From: Phaseolus vulgaris | Taxonomy: Eukaryota; Streptophyta; Magnoliopsida; Fabales; Fabaceae | Direction of reading: 5' to 3' | DNA length: 64,000 nucleotides | Assembly: GCF_000499845.2 (NCBI RefSeq) | Contig: NC_023755.2 | Location: 4,206,087-4,270,086, forward strand | Shown here: positions 1 through 14,000 of the stretch, piece after piece | How positions within the stretch are numbered: position 1 is the stretch's first letter | Layout: the number at the start of each line of letters is the position of its first letter | Translations under genes and position numbers: made by a program | Notes under the pieces: model-generated | What the model was told of the DNA's origin: nothing | The model's input: the letters and a program-made list of their open reading frames with translations, nothing else | The model's database searches: none

Positions 1-64
1 AAACCTTAACCCAAGGTAACAAAAACATAAATGTTAAAGCAGGAAACAATGGGGGACGACAGAC

Positions 65-3000
65 CTGAGGGCCAACTCCAAAGCTCCTCGATACACCAAA
101 TAGAACAGTATAATAGCTGTCCACAACAATGTCACAGGTCATTAGATTCAGCATTCATCAATTAATTTCAAAATGAAAACTATTTCAAGTCGAAAAGGCG
201 AAAAGACCATACTTTTCCTCAGTTAGACCATAGTAGTTCAGTAGCACTCCACTGTGAGCATCAACATTAGGCCATGGATTTTTAACCTACACCAATGAAA
301 AAGTTCAACCATACCAATAAATTCCCACTAATAGCAAAGAGTGTAATGAGTACATTTATTAATCAGTTCAACGTGTATCAAATTAAATGTGGGACTCTAA
401 TTGAAAACAACATGTGACAAAATATAAAGCAAACAGATCCAACATAGAATGTAAAGGATCAGATTTAAATTCATGCGATTGTGAGTAAAAAAATAGTAAC
501 TGAATACCCTGGAAAAAATCAATACTTGCATCTAATGAAACTATTCAAAGACTAAATGAAGTTGAGAATAAATAATTTCATAAAACGTATATTGAAAAAT
601 GAAAACATAAACATTACCTTGCCTAACTTTGTCAGAATTGGAGGCACAACCTCTTTTATTTTAGACACCTGAAAGGGTCACAGTCGCATTAGATCATAAA
701 GAAATTAAATCACAAGAATAGAGGGTTCGTTGTGTAGCAAAAAAGAACTCCAAAGCCAACACAATCTGGAATTAGGAAAAAAGTGATTACCAACTGGAAA
801 AGTGGATCATTAGGCAAATGCTTCAAAGCAAACTCCCTCTGGCACGTGTATCTTGGATCTGTCTGGCGCAAAACCCCATGCCCATATCCAGGCACAACCT
901 GAAGATCCAAAAGTCAAAAGCCAAAGCCTATACCATATTATCCTAGAAGCAGATGGTGGTATTATCTCTAAATTATTTGGTGCAAAGATATACATATTAC
1001 CACATACAAAAAACTTACATTATAATAAAGCATAATATGTTTATTACATATATCATTTCTTTATTTTGAAAATCTACAAAAACCTGTTAAATTTTCAAGT
1101 AGAAACTTCCCGTTATGGAAGGCTTGCATTGTAAAAAGAAAAATTGTGGCTGGGTGTGTGCATGTCCAGATGCATAAAGGGAACTGAAGAACCATAATGC
1201 CCTCCAGCCAACATTTCATTTTCCTCAGGAAGAAAAGATTTTGAACATAACGCATTGGACACAGTGGCATGCTTTATCCAATTGATTTTCTTTTCATTTT
1301 TTGAAATGTAATTCGTATCCACAGCTCTTCCATAACAATTTTCATTACTTAAAAAGTTTAGACAAAATCATAATTAAGCAAAACACTGAAGTTAAAAGTA
1401 AAAAAAAATCATAATTCAGCATCTAGATTCCTCTCAGTTATGACATTACCTGGCCTTTACTCAATGTTTTATTTATGTAGTCAGCCAATTGCTCTGTACT
1501 TATGTTGGGAGTTCCAAACTCTGCAACTATTGACCTGATCCATCGGAGAACTTCCTGTAGCATCATAATAGAAGTAAACAAAACTATACATATACGTATT
1601 TGCATAAATCTGACTGAAGTGAACAGAACAGAGTATAGTAGTAAAGCAGAAGGGTTACAAAAAATGGTAAAAATGTAGGTATTATTACGAGCAAAAATTA
1701 TAACCAAACATGATTGCTGAACAGAAAGATGAAATATAGAAATTTTTATATCAGATAAACAGAAAACTGATAAAAAGGGAAAACCAAATAACAAAATAAC
1801 CTGATTGGCCAAACCATGCAGGGGACCAGCTAAACCATTCAAAGCAGCCGCAAATGCAAGGTAAGGATCTGATAGAGGACTAGAAACCTGAGGGGTAAAC
1901 ACAGTACAGTACATTAAAACAATAAATATAATAAAAACACAGGCATTTACCAAAGTACAAACGATGCATATTAAAAATACATTTTATTAGTATTTTATAA
2001 AGCAAAATTAGTACAGGATAGAAAGAGCTTTTGATTAAAGGAAGTAACTTACTAGGTGGGCTGTGTGTGAGCTAACATTTCCACCCTCGTGATCACTGCA
2101 AACAAAATTTTGGGAAAAATAAATCAAACATTAGATACTGGGGTTTCCAATAATTACAAGAGAATTATACAACTTGTAACGATCAAAGTATGTGACATCA
2201 TTAGCAATAACTGGGGTTGCTGTAATTACCTGTGGATGGAAATATAAAGCCTCATAAACTCCAGCATTTCTGGATCATCAAACCCTAACATATGGGCATA
2301 ATTTGCACCATAATCCAAAGAATCATCCATCGGTATGATTTTACCATCCTTGAATATCCTTTAAAATAGAATAACAAGTTAATTCAAATGTCAGACGCCA
2401 GTAGAAACCTATCAGTTTTGATCAATGTCATAATATATGATATAATGATATCTCTCATTGTTCTTCTTTTGTGTGCGTGTGTATATAACATAATAAGCAT
2501 CCCATAGAATATTAAGTGTAATTTTGATTAGGATGGATATGCTTTACATACCGTCGATAAATATAAGCAGCAATGGCTGGCAAACGTGCAATCAAATTCA
2601 TGGTATCCTCATAAGTTGGCTCCCAATACCTAAATCCAAGCAGTGAAACAGCTAGAGTAACATATAATGTTGGAAATAAAACAAACACCGTTTAGAATTT
2701 TACCTTGCCTTAGCTATCCCACTCCCATATGCCTTTTGAAACTCACTCTGCACCTGAAAAATGTAATGAATTGATTGTGAATCCTTTGTTTCTATTTACA
2801 AGAAAAGGTGAAGAGAAACAAGTATCAGAAAAAAGAGATTAGGAGCTTCTTAAACTTGTAAAGTGTGAGAGTAATAAGCTTAGCAACGAACAGATAGAGC
2901 TCTCACGGTGACCAAAGAGGAATGTCCTCAGGAAAACCCATAATGTCCCAGACACAGGATTTGCATTCCCTAGTTTAACAGATCCATGCTTTCTGGATTG

Positions 3001-6000
3001 ATGAAACAAGGTATTGATTGTCTGATTATTAATATTTTATTGAGCATTGTAGTTATAGACTTAGATGTTAAAGGTTGCAGACCACTTTCAAAGAAAGGAA
3101 TATGGGTTCCATACAACTGGGGTGTAAATCACTTTCAGACTCGAAGCCTGGCTGCTTCTTGATTCAGATTTCCCAACATCCGGAAATTCTTCTCATTAAG
3201 TGTAGGCATTATTCCAGCACATTGAAACATACACTGCTGTTACCACTTTATTATAGTGGTTTGGAATTTTGTTAAGTTCAAATGTAAATAGATCCCCAAG
3301 CACCACGATCCTTCCTTAGAGACAACATATTGTCAACCAAACCTGTTTTCATCTTCCTTTTTATTTTGAGAAGAGTCTAAATCTAGATGGATATTTGAGA
3401 ACATTTTTAAATTAAAATCCTTTCAAAGATTGCTATCTGATTGACGGAAAAAGTTTTTGGTGTTACTATTCGAATGTGTTCGGTATATTAGATAATAATC
3501 TCAACAAAGGAAATAGCTTTATACACAGTTTTGGAGCTTATGATTAATGCTAATAGTTTATTTTTTAGTTAACTGTTGTTTTCCCATTGTATTCATAACA
3601 ATTGATTAATTTAAATACAAAGCCAACAATTCATACCCATTTTTTTATTTTAGTATAAAATTTTCTAACACAGTTAAAACAAAATTTAGATCATCTTAAA
3701 TCAACTTTTCACCCAATATACCCAAAAATAAAACTTGTTTCATACTGTCGATCATGCCAGTAGTCAATTATATCTATAATTGATTTTTGAAATAATCTAT
3801 TTTTTCAAAAGCAATCCTAACCAATATTGTCAAACAGGAGGATCAAAAGGAGGATAAAAGATAGTAACTCAAGGATCGGAACTCAACTCATAAGCACATA
3901 AGAAAATTATATTGTTAGTCATATAAGTCATTAAAAATGATATAGGCAAGAAAAATAATTCATAATAAATCATGAATACTAAGATCCAATACATAACCAT
4001 CTCAAAACATGTTCATAAGTCATGAATGACTCACAATAACTAATAAATTCATAATGCATAACAAGATATTAAAAAATAATAGAACAAATCATCATAAGGA
4101 AATATCAAATCATAACACTTTCCAACAACTATCAAAACCCAGCAATGTTGCTATGCAAGCTCAAAGGTTGGGGATGGCAATGGTCAAGCAAGTATCAATG
4201 ATGGTGATATGGATGGGAGGGTTAGAGACTGTGATAAAAGGGTCGACAACAGCCAACAATGGCAATGGGAGAGCAATGTAGCTCATACGGGTCATAATTG
4301 CAAAGATGGCAAAATGGTTATCATTCATGTTTCTGAACCCTTGGGCAAATGGAGTGTTCTTAACTTTTAGGCTGGGTCAATGAACCCAACCCGGAAAAGC
4401 CCAAACATGACTTGAATTTTTAACCAAGCCTACATTCAGAATTGACATGACCCCCGATCCTCCAATTTATTTAGCAAAATCTCCATGTCACTCACCGAGT
4501 TTGCTCGCTTGGTCACCAAAACACACAACAACATGCAAGTTTACAACTATACTCAAGCATTGACAACATTGATCCTAACACACTAAAAGTAGAAAAAAAA
4601 ATATAGTAATCATAGGAAATCGAAATAGAGAGGGGGAAACAATGTAAAACTAGGTAACTATATATTTCTCTTACAAAGAAAACATATTTAAAATTTTCTT
4701 CTTGTACATTTGTAGCCTAGTTAATTCTCTATCTATACTGTATTATAGATATAATATAATACTCTGCAAAAAAATACCAACAAATGCTAATATTAAGAAA
4801 CTATGGCACAAAAACTAGCTGCATAAATCAACCAAAAATGATTTGATTATATTCTGAAGACATACCACAACCCAATATTTTATGATACTCTTTCGATTAC
4901 TTATGCTTTTGCGAAACAAACATATAGCACTAGCATTCCTCCACATTATATCCGCTTAGATGAGAGGTCTTCAAAAGTGCATTCAGGTCTAACTCACAAC
5001 ATATATCTTTACATTAATGACTGAACATCTTGAGCATAAGACTAAATATTGGTAGTTCGTTAGATAACAGTCCTATAAAGGGTGACACGACCCCAACAAA
5101 CTTTACTGAGATAGACTCTAATACTATCTTAGAAAGTGGATTAGGTCTAACTTAACCTTACAAAATTGGTTTACAGGATAAGGTTTGCACTTACTTATAT
5201 ACTATAATTTGGTCATATATTTAGTTAACATGAGATCTCCAACAAGAGGGATAAGAACGAAAGAGCAAGCAACAACATATGGTTCATTGAAGATTATAGC
5301 AGCTCAGATTGAACCTTGGATAAGCACATGTTAGACGTGTTAATCAAGAATTTCCAGTCAAATATTGCTTACAGTTATCAACTGATTTCCATCCCATTTT
5401 ATGCTTTTCTGAGCTAAAATTGATCCATTGTCTTCCTAATGAATCTTAGTTTTCAAATTCTTTACTCAGTCTTGATATTATTAAAGTATTAGCAAATAAG
5501 TCAGATTGATTAACCAATTACAGAAGAAAAGTTACAGCTAAAAAGAACAGAGAGAAAACTATATAAATAGAAAGATCATGAAAGAATCTGTGGCTCAACC
5601 TGAAGTGCCATGACACCAGTTGTGAATTGAGTCATTGGATGAGCAGAAACAGGTAATGCATCAATTGCCTTATAAGCATAATCTGCAATAAAAACTAATA
5701 ATAAGTACAAGAATGAACACAGACTCATAAACAACAGAAACAAGCTAGCAAATTTTATGTTAAAAACTTCTAGACACACTGTGAGTGACATTTGAACAAG
5801 AGCAAGAACAAAGACTGAATGTTCACAACCAAGACAAAATGCAACAAAGCATATCCAAATATTTTAAGTAACAAGCAGTTACAGATGTACAATTCCACAA
5901 ACAAGAACCATGCATATGAAAAAAGGGACAATTGACAAGCAAGTCATAAGGTTCCTTTGCAGTCATGGTTCTAAACAACACACAAGCTACCATGAGAGAC

Positions 6001-7944
6001 TACAAGTTATAATCATATCTATGATCCTGAACATATTATCAGGTACAATTTATGTTCCGTCAATTCACCTAATCGAGAAAGACCATTATACCACAATGAG
6101 TAACACATAGCTTCAAGGTAATTATAACAACGGTATAACAACAAAAAGAAACAGAACCTGGGATAGTTGCACGACTTCGCAATTCCTGGGATAATGAGTC
6201 AACTTGCTCTTTGTTTGGTATCTGTGACAAAGGGAATTAATCAAAGATTATACAACAAAATACGAACTGAGTGCAGATACTAAAACACCTTCATATAAGG
6301 ATTGTGCTATATTATGCCACAGCTAAGCAAAATCCAAAATAATTAATTCAATTTGATTTTCTAAAACTGTTGCATACCTTTCCCGTCAATAGAAGCCACA
6401 GTACAGCCTCGGGCAAAGGCTCCCCGCCAGGAAAAGCACCTGGAAGCTTTTTCTGGCATTCGGGAATTGACATGCCTCTAAAGCGAATACCCTGTAAGAT
6501 ATAACACGCTGCTCTCAGAGAACCCTTTGATAAACAGTAAAACATTAACAAAAAAATGCTACAAACATTTTACAAATTGATTAAATTAGTCATAAGCAAG
6601 AGATTATCACTTTAATAATTCACAAACATCTGAAGAGTGAAGGCTGATTTAATTTACATATATACCTCATCTGGGTCAACAGCTGACCCAAGCCATACTA
6701 AAGCTGTCATTCCTCTCATTCCACCAAGTACCTTTAAATAGTGACAAATGGTGCTAAAAAAATAAGTTAAATCACAAGCTTATTGACAGAAGAAAGGACA
6801 GTTTTCAATGCCACTAGTAACTATAAAAGATATATATCTCCAAAAGGATAATACAATTACCATATCAACAGTTATTTTTCCCAACTCAACACTTCCATGA
6901 TCTTTCTTCAGTTTCTTAACCCGTTCCTGCAACCAGGTTTTGATGTATAGATTAAAGGTAGAAAGAGATAATAACATTCTTTTATAAGAATTAACTAATG
7001 TTTTGCATGTTACAAGCTAACATGAAGAAACAATGAAACGAAGGAAACATAGTTTATGAAATCAATCACAACTGAGAATTACAAACAACTGAGAATTACA
7101 AAACAGGTAAGGCATTGAAAGCACATGCAAAGCACAAATCACTGCAACAAAATTGTGCATTGAAAGCTGAACACAAACAAAAAATGAATTCACATTATCT
7201 CTCACCCACCAATATACCAACCAAAAATACAATATAGACACGACACGACAAAACTATCACACACTTCAATGACAAGAGACACACACACTTGAATGAGAGG
7301 CAGACCCGAAAATTAACAATAAACCCTGAGAAATATGGATTACAAACTAATGCATCCAACATATGACAGTGTCACCACGGAAGCTTAAAATTGCAGACAA
7401 ACCTGATACTCCGGAACCAGTTCTTTCAACTCGGAATAAAGATCCTGCAAAAGAGAAAAATAACCCACAAAAAAGAAAAGTCAAACAAAGTCCAAAATTC
7501 ATAACCAACTTCACGCTATAATAAACAACAATTAGTCTCAGGTATCCTTCATTTCCAAAGTCCAACAAAGAGATACTATACTAGAATACCCAATTCCAAA
7601 CTTCACCACAATAACAGTATTAGCAGCACCCTCCTCAGATAAAACACAGAATCTAACACTGCTCAGAATAAACTAACTTTTCATCAAGCACCAACAACAC
7701 AGTGATAATAATAGAGAAAGAAATTACAGTGTTACTGGAGCTTGGAGTTTGAAGCCATCTAACTGAATTCGCGAGATTAGATTGCTGACCCTGTCATTCC
7801 ATTGCAAAAATAAAAAACAGCAACTCGCATAAGCAACAATCAAACACAAAGAATGCAGTAAACAAAATAGTCAGTTACTGCTTTCTCAGTTACCACGCGA
7901 GACCGAAGCCGAGAAAGCGCAGAAACGCTTCTGAAGAACGCCAT
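65..7944 (-). CDS. Citrate synthase, mitochondrial (18 of about 19 exons; 3' end outside window)
   Basis: Condenses oxaloacetate and acetyl-CoA to citrate in the mitochondrial matrix, the entry step of the TCA cycle. Coding exons, read right to left: 7894-7944, 7728-7790, 7403-7444, 6861-6926, 6666-6731, 6378-6491, 6158-6221, 5600-5682, 2704-2753, 2552-2629, 2230-2358, 2053-2095, 1801-1887, 1450-1554, 791-898, 618-668, 213-286 and 65-116. All have GT..AG borders; they sum to 1326 bp, 442 codons, with no break. The N-terminus [17 protein letters not shown] is an Arg/Ser-rich presequence. Catalytic residues are His307 in GPLHGLANQ, His354 in [13 protein letters not shown] and Asp409 in NVDAHSGVL, with spacing matching the family. 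The protein ends at residue 442 at a donor site (63-64), so roughly the last 30 residues lie beyond the left edge. The gene looks functional. The plant mitochondrial type is clear; the paralogue name is not. Confidence 0.96.
2754..5599 (-). other. Large intron of citrate synthase (2.85 kb)
   Basis: By far the longest intron of the gene, between the exon ending in ..GVMALQ and the exon starting VQSEF. It is AT-rich with no long reading frame. Around 4290-4510 there is GC-richer, low-copy-looking sequence that might be old transposon DNA, but I recognise no termini or coding motif. I see no conserved gene in it. Confidence 0.6.
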
Positions 7945-8300
7945 TTGCAGTAGCGCAACAACAACCTGCACCAGCTCTTCAGTGTTAGGAACGCATAAAC
8001 ACTAAAAATCATTCATAAAAAATGGGATGAAGAAAAAGCTACAAGGTGAGGGATCGTGAATCGGAACAGTTGGCGACGTTGAATAGTGAAAGAAAAAGGA
8101 AATGGAAAAGAAGTAGTTAGGGTTTGAATCGGAAGAAGAGCGTACCGGTAAAAAGTCAAAGAGAAAGGGAAGAAAGATCGCAGATCCAGAAAATTTGCGA
8201 ACAGAATTGGTCTTTATAAAGACATTTATGCAATGAAGCGTGGTTTCTGAATGTAATATAAAGTGGTGCTGCGCGAAAATTGGCTCTTCCAAATTTTTTG
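7945..8300 (-). promoter_or_regulatory. Citrate synthase promoter, 5' UTR and probable 5' UTR intron
   Basis: A TATA-like stretch (TTTATAAAG on the minus strand, 8212-8221) would place the transcription start near 8185. A 5' UTR intron of about 180 bp is likely: donor GTACGC at 8145 and acceptor GTGCAG ending at 7966, about 20 bp before the ATG at 7944. The pyrimidine-rich stretch between fits a plant 5' leader. The same elements are kept in the inverted copy near 27750-28027. Transcription start and UTR intron are inferred from sequence only. A 96-codon reading frame over this leader has no support as a protein. Confidence 0.6.
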
Positions 8301-10655
8301 GTATTAGTCAATGATGATCACGACCAAGGCCAACATTTGTTCTTTTTTTAACCATTTAATATTTTTTTATTTAAATCATTAACTAATATTTTTTTTATCT
8401 CCATAAGTAAGTAAAAAGAGAAAACAAGATATTATCAAATTAAATAACATCTAGTTTTTTAAATAGAATAATAAAAAGAGAAGTCTCTCCAATTTTCAAA
8501 TTCTTTTATTCTCTTAATTTATTTGTACTATTATAACAATTTGATGTTTTTATTATATGGTGACGTAGTGGTGATAGATGAAGTAATAAAACTTACTTAA
8601 TCTATACTTATATATATATAAATATAAAGTGATTTCTTATTATAATTGTTTTTTATAAAAAAAATTTCTAATTTTACTATTATTTAATATATCTCATTTT
8701 ATTAATATACTGAAATATTTTGTCATTTCATACTCTCACCTCCTAACTCTGTTTGAAGAAGAAGAAAGACTTAAATCAGAGAAGAAGAAAAGAGGTTGTT
8801 TAATCAATTTATCAATTTTCTTTTTACATGTTAATTTTTGTTTTTTAATTTTGACTCATCCAAAATTATTTTGGTATGTATGTTAAATTTTTATCATCGT
8901 AAAAGTTGAGTAAAAGAAAAAAAATTACGAATACCCATTTATAATATACTTAAATTAAAATTTTATAATTGATTAATTTGGTACTTAGTTTTGAAAAGAT
9001 ATTAATTAGTCAAGATAAAAACTAATTATATATTAAAAACTATTAATTATTTAAGTTTATATTTTTTAAAAACTTGTCAAAAAAATGTGGCTGCAGTTTG
9101 TTTCTAGTTCTTACTTAGACCTCAATTTTACTGAAAGTTCCAAAAAGATGGCAAGTAATATAAGAAGGTTAGTTAGGTCATACGAAGCTGTTCAAGGGTT
9201 TTGTTTTTGACCTGTCTAAAATGGTTGGCTCCTCAAAGACACGTGCCTTGAAATTAATAAAAAATAATACAATTTTTTTTATTTTGTTTTAAACCCAATT
9301 CTATTGAATAACATTATTAAAATGTTGGTAATTTTAGAGTTTATAATTTTATTACGATTTTATGTTTTGAAAACTATCTTAAAAAAATAAATTTTTAAAT
9401 TACTTTTAATATCGATTCCTAAATTCTGGAAGACTAGCGTAACTGAGTTTGTTTTCTCTTCTATGTACTTGTTACACTTTTGAAATTGATTAAGACATCT
9501 AATCTTTTAAATGTATGACATATGTCAATTTATTTTTTAAAAGAATAAAATAACTAATTAAGTTTTTAAATATATAAAAATTTAAATAAGTTTTTCATAT
9601 TATAGCTTAATGACAAAATAATATTTAGTTTACAGTCAATTTCGAACTAAAATAATTTATTTTTTCTTTTGAAAACTAAATAAGTTTTTAATATTATAAA
9701 TAAATATTTAATTTTCTGTCGAATTAATCTTTAAAAAATAACTAAATAGTTTCATAAAACTTAATAGGAAAACATAATACATCAATTTTAAATTTGGCTA
9801 AAAAAAGAGCCAGTTGATCTTTGTTTTGCGTATCAATTTTTTTAAAATTATGTACATGAGAATTTGATGCAATAAATACATTGCTAGATTGGATCTTTTA
9901 ATTAATTATAAATTATTTTTAGATTTTTCTTTTAATTTTTAAATTATTTTTGTGATATAATAACGAATGTGTTTTTTTCATTACGTAATGAGATATTTAC
10001 GATAAAACTAACAAACTAAAACCAAAATGTATGAGGTATCTAATACGAAAAAAGTATTGAATACTTTAGGTTAAATTTTCAATCATAAAGTTTTAATGTT
10101 ACTATGGTTGTTTAAATATTATATTCGGTCGTTAAAAAGTGAGAACACAATTTGGTCATTCTTTATTAGGCTGTCAGCAGCATCTGATTCGTTTGTATAT
10201 TGGTTCTCAATTTTGCTTACTGTGGATTTACACTTTGCCCTTCTTTTTATGAAAATAAATAAAAAGTAAAATAAAATTTAATAAAAGGTTATTTTTTATT
10301 ATGAAAATATACAAAAGAGTGAAAAATTAGATCTGTCAACTATGTCAATGCTAGATCTTAAAACTATAAAAGAAAAAATTAAAAACCAACAAAAGAGTGA
10401 AAATTCAATCCGTCAACTATGTCAATGTACAATGTCACACTCGAGTAATTTATTAAATTATAAAGGAATTAAATTATGTTAAACATTTGAATTTAAAAAT
10501 TTAAATTAATTAATTGAACATTTTGGTAGACTAATTTAAATATAATCTAATTTTGTATAAATGATTACATTATTTTCTATTTAAAGAAAATATTTAGATT
10601 TAACTCAATTACATAAAATTGAAAATCTCATTATCACACATATGTACTTGATGTA
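8301..10655. other. AT-rich intergenic DNA upstream of citrate synthase
   Basis: No reading frame, RNA gene or transposon terminus recognised. It is part of inverted duplication 1 and has a counterpart at about 24880-27640. Near 10311-10429 a unit of about 40 bp (core GTCAACTATGTCAATG) occurs twice as a direct repeat, and the same pair is present in the other arm, so it predates the duplication. Confidence 0.75.
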
Positions 10656-10660
10656 CCTGT

Positions 10661-10979
10661 TGTTGATTTTGGCGTAATCTCAAGTCCCACATCGGTGGGT
10701 TCATTGTTTGGGAAGGAGGTTTGAGGGTTATAAATTAAACGCTTCTCCTTCACTGTTATATATCCCAATTTGTAATATCTTCTCCCATAATAATAAAAGT
10801 GAGTTGTTTTTGCTGTGCTCGGAGATTAGGCTAAATTGGCCGAACTCCGTTAACAATTTTCTGGTGTGTTTTTTCTTCTTTATCTCTTTTATTATTCCGC
10901 TCTGTTTATTCAATATTATTTGTCGGATAGCTCTGTTAGGGTTCTGTTTTAGTGGGGAAATTATTCGTTTTTTCCAACA
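10661..10979 (+). repeat. 5' LTR of the copia element
   Basis: 319 bp, TG..CA ends. It contains the motif AAGTCCCACATCGG, frequent near the start of plant copia LTRs as I recall, a possible TATA box (GTTATATATCCC) near 10760, and a T-rich 3' half. It differs from the 3' LTR at 10 positions, nearly all transitions. Confidence 0.95.
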
Positions 10980-11058
10980 AGTGATATCAAGAGTCGAAGG
11001 TTCGCCTTGGGTTGTTTGAAATTATTTGTAATATTGAATATTATATTTTGAGTTTGTA

Positions 11059-14000
11059 ATGGCAAATCAAGAAGAAGTAGCGAAGGATGTATCCAGAGTG
11101 TCGGGCTCCTCGTCATCATGGTCGAGGTTCCCGGTGTCCACTTTGAAATTGGCGGTGGAAATATTTGATGGCACTAGACATTTTGGCATGTGGCAAGGAG
11201 AGGTCTTGGACTCTCTTTTTCAGCAGGGTCTTGATATTGCTATTGAAGGAGAGAAACCAAAAGAGGTAGAGGAGAAAGATTGGAGCATCATCAACCGGTT
11301 GGCATGCAGAACTATTCGATCCTGCCTGTCCAGAGAGCAGAAGTATGCTGTAAAAAACGAGACTTCTGCACATAAACTGTGGAAGGCATTGGAGGACAAG
11401 TTTCTGAAGAAGAGTGGTCAGAACAAGCTCCTGATGAAGAAAAGGTTGTTCCAATTTGACTACCAACAAGGTACTATTATGAATGCACACATCACTATGT
11501 TTAATCAATTAGTAGCAGACCTGTTGAATTTAGATGTGAAGTTTGAGGATGAGCATTTGGCTTTGATGTTGTTATCATCTCTTCCTGATGAATTTGAACA
11601 TTTGGAGACTACGCTCCTTCACGGGAAGGAGAATGTGTCGTTAGATGCTGTTTGTTCTGCTTTATATAGCCATGAATTGAGAAAGCAGGATAAGATGAAA
11701 ACCAAATCAACGACATCAGAAGAAGAATTGGTGGCAAGAGGTCGTCAGCAAAGCCAAACAAATGGGAGAAGAGGGAGGTCTAAGTCTAAAGGTCGAGCCA
11801 TTGCCAAAGATGAGTGTGCTTTCTGTCATGAGAAAGGACACTGGAAGAAAGACTGTCCAAAACTGCAGAAGAAAGGGAAGGCTCCACAAGATGCAAATGT
11901 TGCAGAATGCAAAAGTGATGTGGAATCAGATATCTCTTTAATTGTCTCGCTTTCAGCATCATCGTATCCAGATGAGTGGATATTGGATTCAGGTTGTACC
12001 TATCATATGTGTCCCATTCGGGATTGGTTCTTTGAATTTCAAGAACTTGATGGCGGGGTTGTTTACATGGGTAATGATAATCCATGTAAGACAGCTGAGA
12101 TAGGTTCAATCAAGCTGCGAAATCATGATGGATCCACCCGAATTTTGCGGGATGTACGGTACGTGCCAAAGTTGAAGAAGAATCTCATCTCATTGGGGGC
12201 TTTAGAATCTAAAGGCTTAGTTGTGACGATGCGAGATGAAATTCTTAAAGCAACTTCAAGAGCACTGGTGATGTTGAAAGGTGTGAGGAAGAACAATATG
12301 TATTACTATCAAGGTAGTACAGTGGTGGGGACAGTAGCGACAACAACTTCTAGCTCTAAGAAGGATGCTGAGGCAACAAAGTTGTGGCATATGAGGTTGG
12401 GACATGCTGGAGAGAAATCCTTGCAAATTCTTACCAAGCAGGGATTGTTGAAAGGTACGAAGGCTTGCAAACTTGAATTTTGTGAGCATTGTGTTATGGG
12501 AAAACAACGAAGAGTGAAGTTTGGCACTGCAATTCACAATACCAAGGGTATTCTGGATTATGTGCATTCAGATGTGTGGGGACCTGCCAAGACTTCGTCA
12601 ATCGGAGGTAGGCATTATTTTGTCACTTTTGTGGATGATTTTTCCAGGAGAGTTTGGGTGTTTACTATGAAGAACAAAAATGATGTTCTTGAAATTTTCC
12701 TTAAGTGGAAAGTTCAAGTTGAAAACCAGACAGGAAGGAAGATTAAGGTTCTTCGAACAGACAATGGAGGAGAATACAAAAGTGATCCGTTCCTAAAGGT
12801 ATGTCAAGATTGTGGCATAGTTCGGCACTTCACTGTTAGAAAAACACCACAGCAGAATGGGGTGTCGGAGCGTATGAACAAGACACTTGTGGAGAAAGTT
12901 CGTTGTATGTTGTCTAATGCTGAGTTAGACAGAGAGTTTTGGGCTGAGGCTGTGACATACGCTCAACATCTCGTCAATCGTTTGCCATCATCTGCTATAG
13001 ATGGCAAAACCCCGTTAGAGGTATGGTCTGGAAAACCTGCAACTGATTATGATTCTTTGCATGTTTTTGGTTCTATTGCATATTATCATGTAATTGAATC
13101 AAAGTTGGATCCACGGGCAAAGAAGGCTCTTTTCATGGGCTTTAGTCCTGGAGTGAAGGGATATCGTTTGTGGTGTCTTGAGGCAAAGAAGACGATTATC
13201 AGCAGAGATGTTACCTTTGATGAATCTGCCATGTTAAAGAAGGTAAATCCAGAAGGAGCTGATAGTACTCCACAACAAGTGGAGTGTGCCCAGAAGCAGG
13301 TGGAGTTTGAGCCGACAGTGGTGATCCCAACACGAAATATCACAAGTGACTCTCCTATGGCAGAAGAAGAGTCAGATGAGGAAGAGGTTCCTACCTAAGA
13401 ATCTCAACAGCAATCAGCGCCAATTGCAGTTAGAAGACAGAGACGAGATATTCAGAAGCCTGCTCGTTTCATGGATATGGTTGCCTATGCCCTTCCAGTT
13501 GTTGATGACATTCCATCCACTTACCCAGAAGCCATTCTGAGTTCAGAGAGTGGTAATTGGGCAGGTGCGATGGAAGAGGAGATACAGTCTTTGAAGAAGA
13601 ACAAGACGTGGAAGCTGGCACAATTACCAAAAGGTAAGAAGGCAATTGGGTGCAAATGGGTATTTGCAAAGAAAGAAGGATTTCCTAATAAAGAAGATGT
13701 TCGCTACAAGGCAAGGTTGGTTGCTAAAGGCTTTGCTCAGAGGGAGGGAATTGATTATAATGAGGTATTTTCTCCAGTTGTTAAACATTCCTCCATTCGA
13801 ATTTTGTTGGCCTTGGTAGCACAGTTGAATTTGGAGCTAGCTCAACTTGATGTAAAGAGCGCGTTCCTACACGGTGATTTGAAGGAGGAAATCTATATGA
13901 CTCAACCAGAATGATACAAGGTTGTTGGTCAAGAAGATTGGGTTTGTAAACTTAGCAAATCGTTGTACGGACTGAAACAATCTCCGAGACAGTGGTACAA

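Noticed and set aside
1..12. AAACCTTAACCC at the window start, similar to telomere repeats
   Set aside because: Single imperfect occurrence inside a citrate synthase intron.
8002..8292. 96-codon frame on the minus strand upstream of citrate synthase
   Set aside because: It lies in the promoter, 5' leader and putative 5' UTR intron, with Phe/Ser-rich low-complexity translation.
11116..13669. Several minus-strand frames over the copia element
   Set aside because: They are opposite-strand shadows of the gag-pol frame with no domain of their own.
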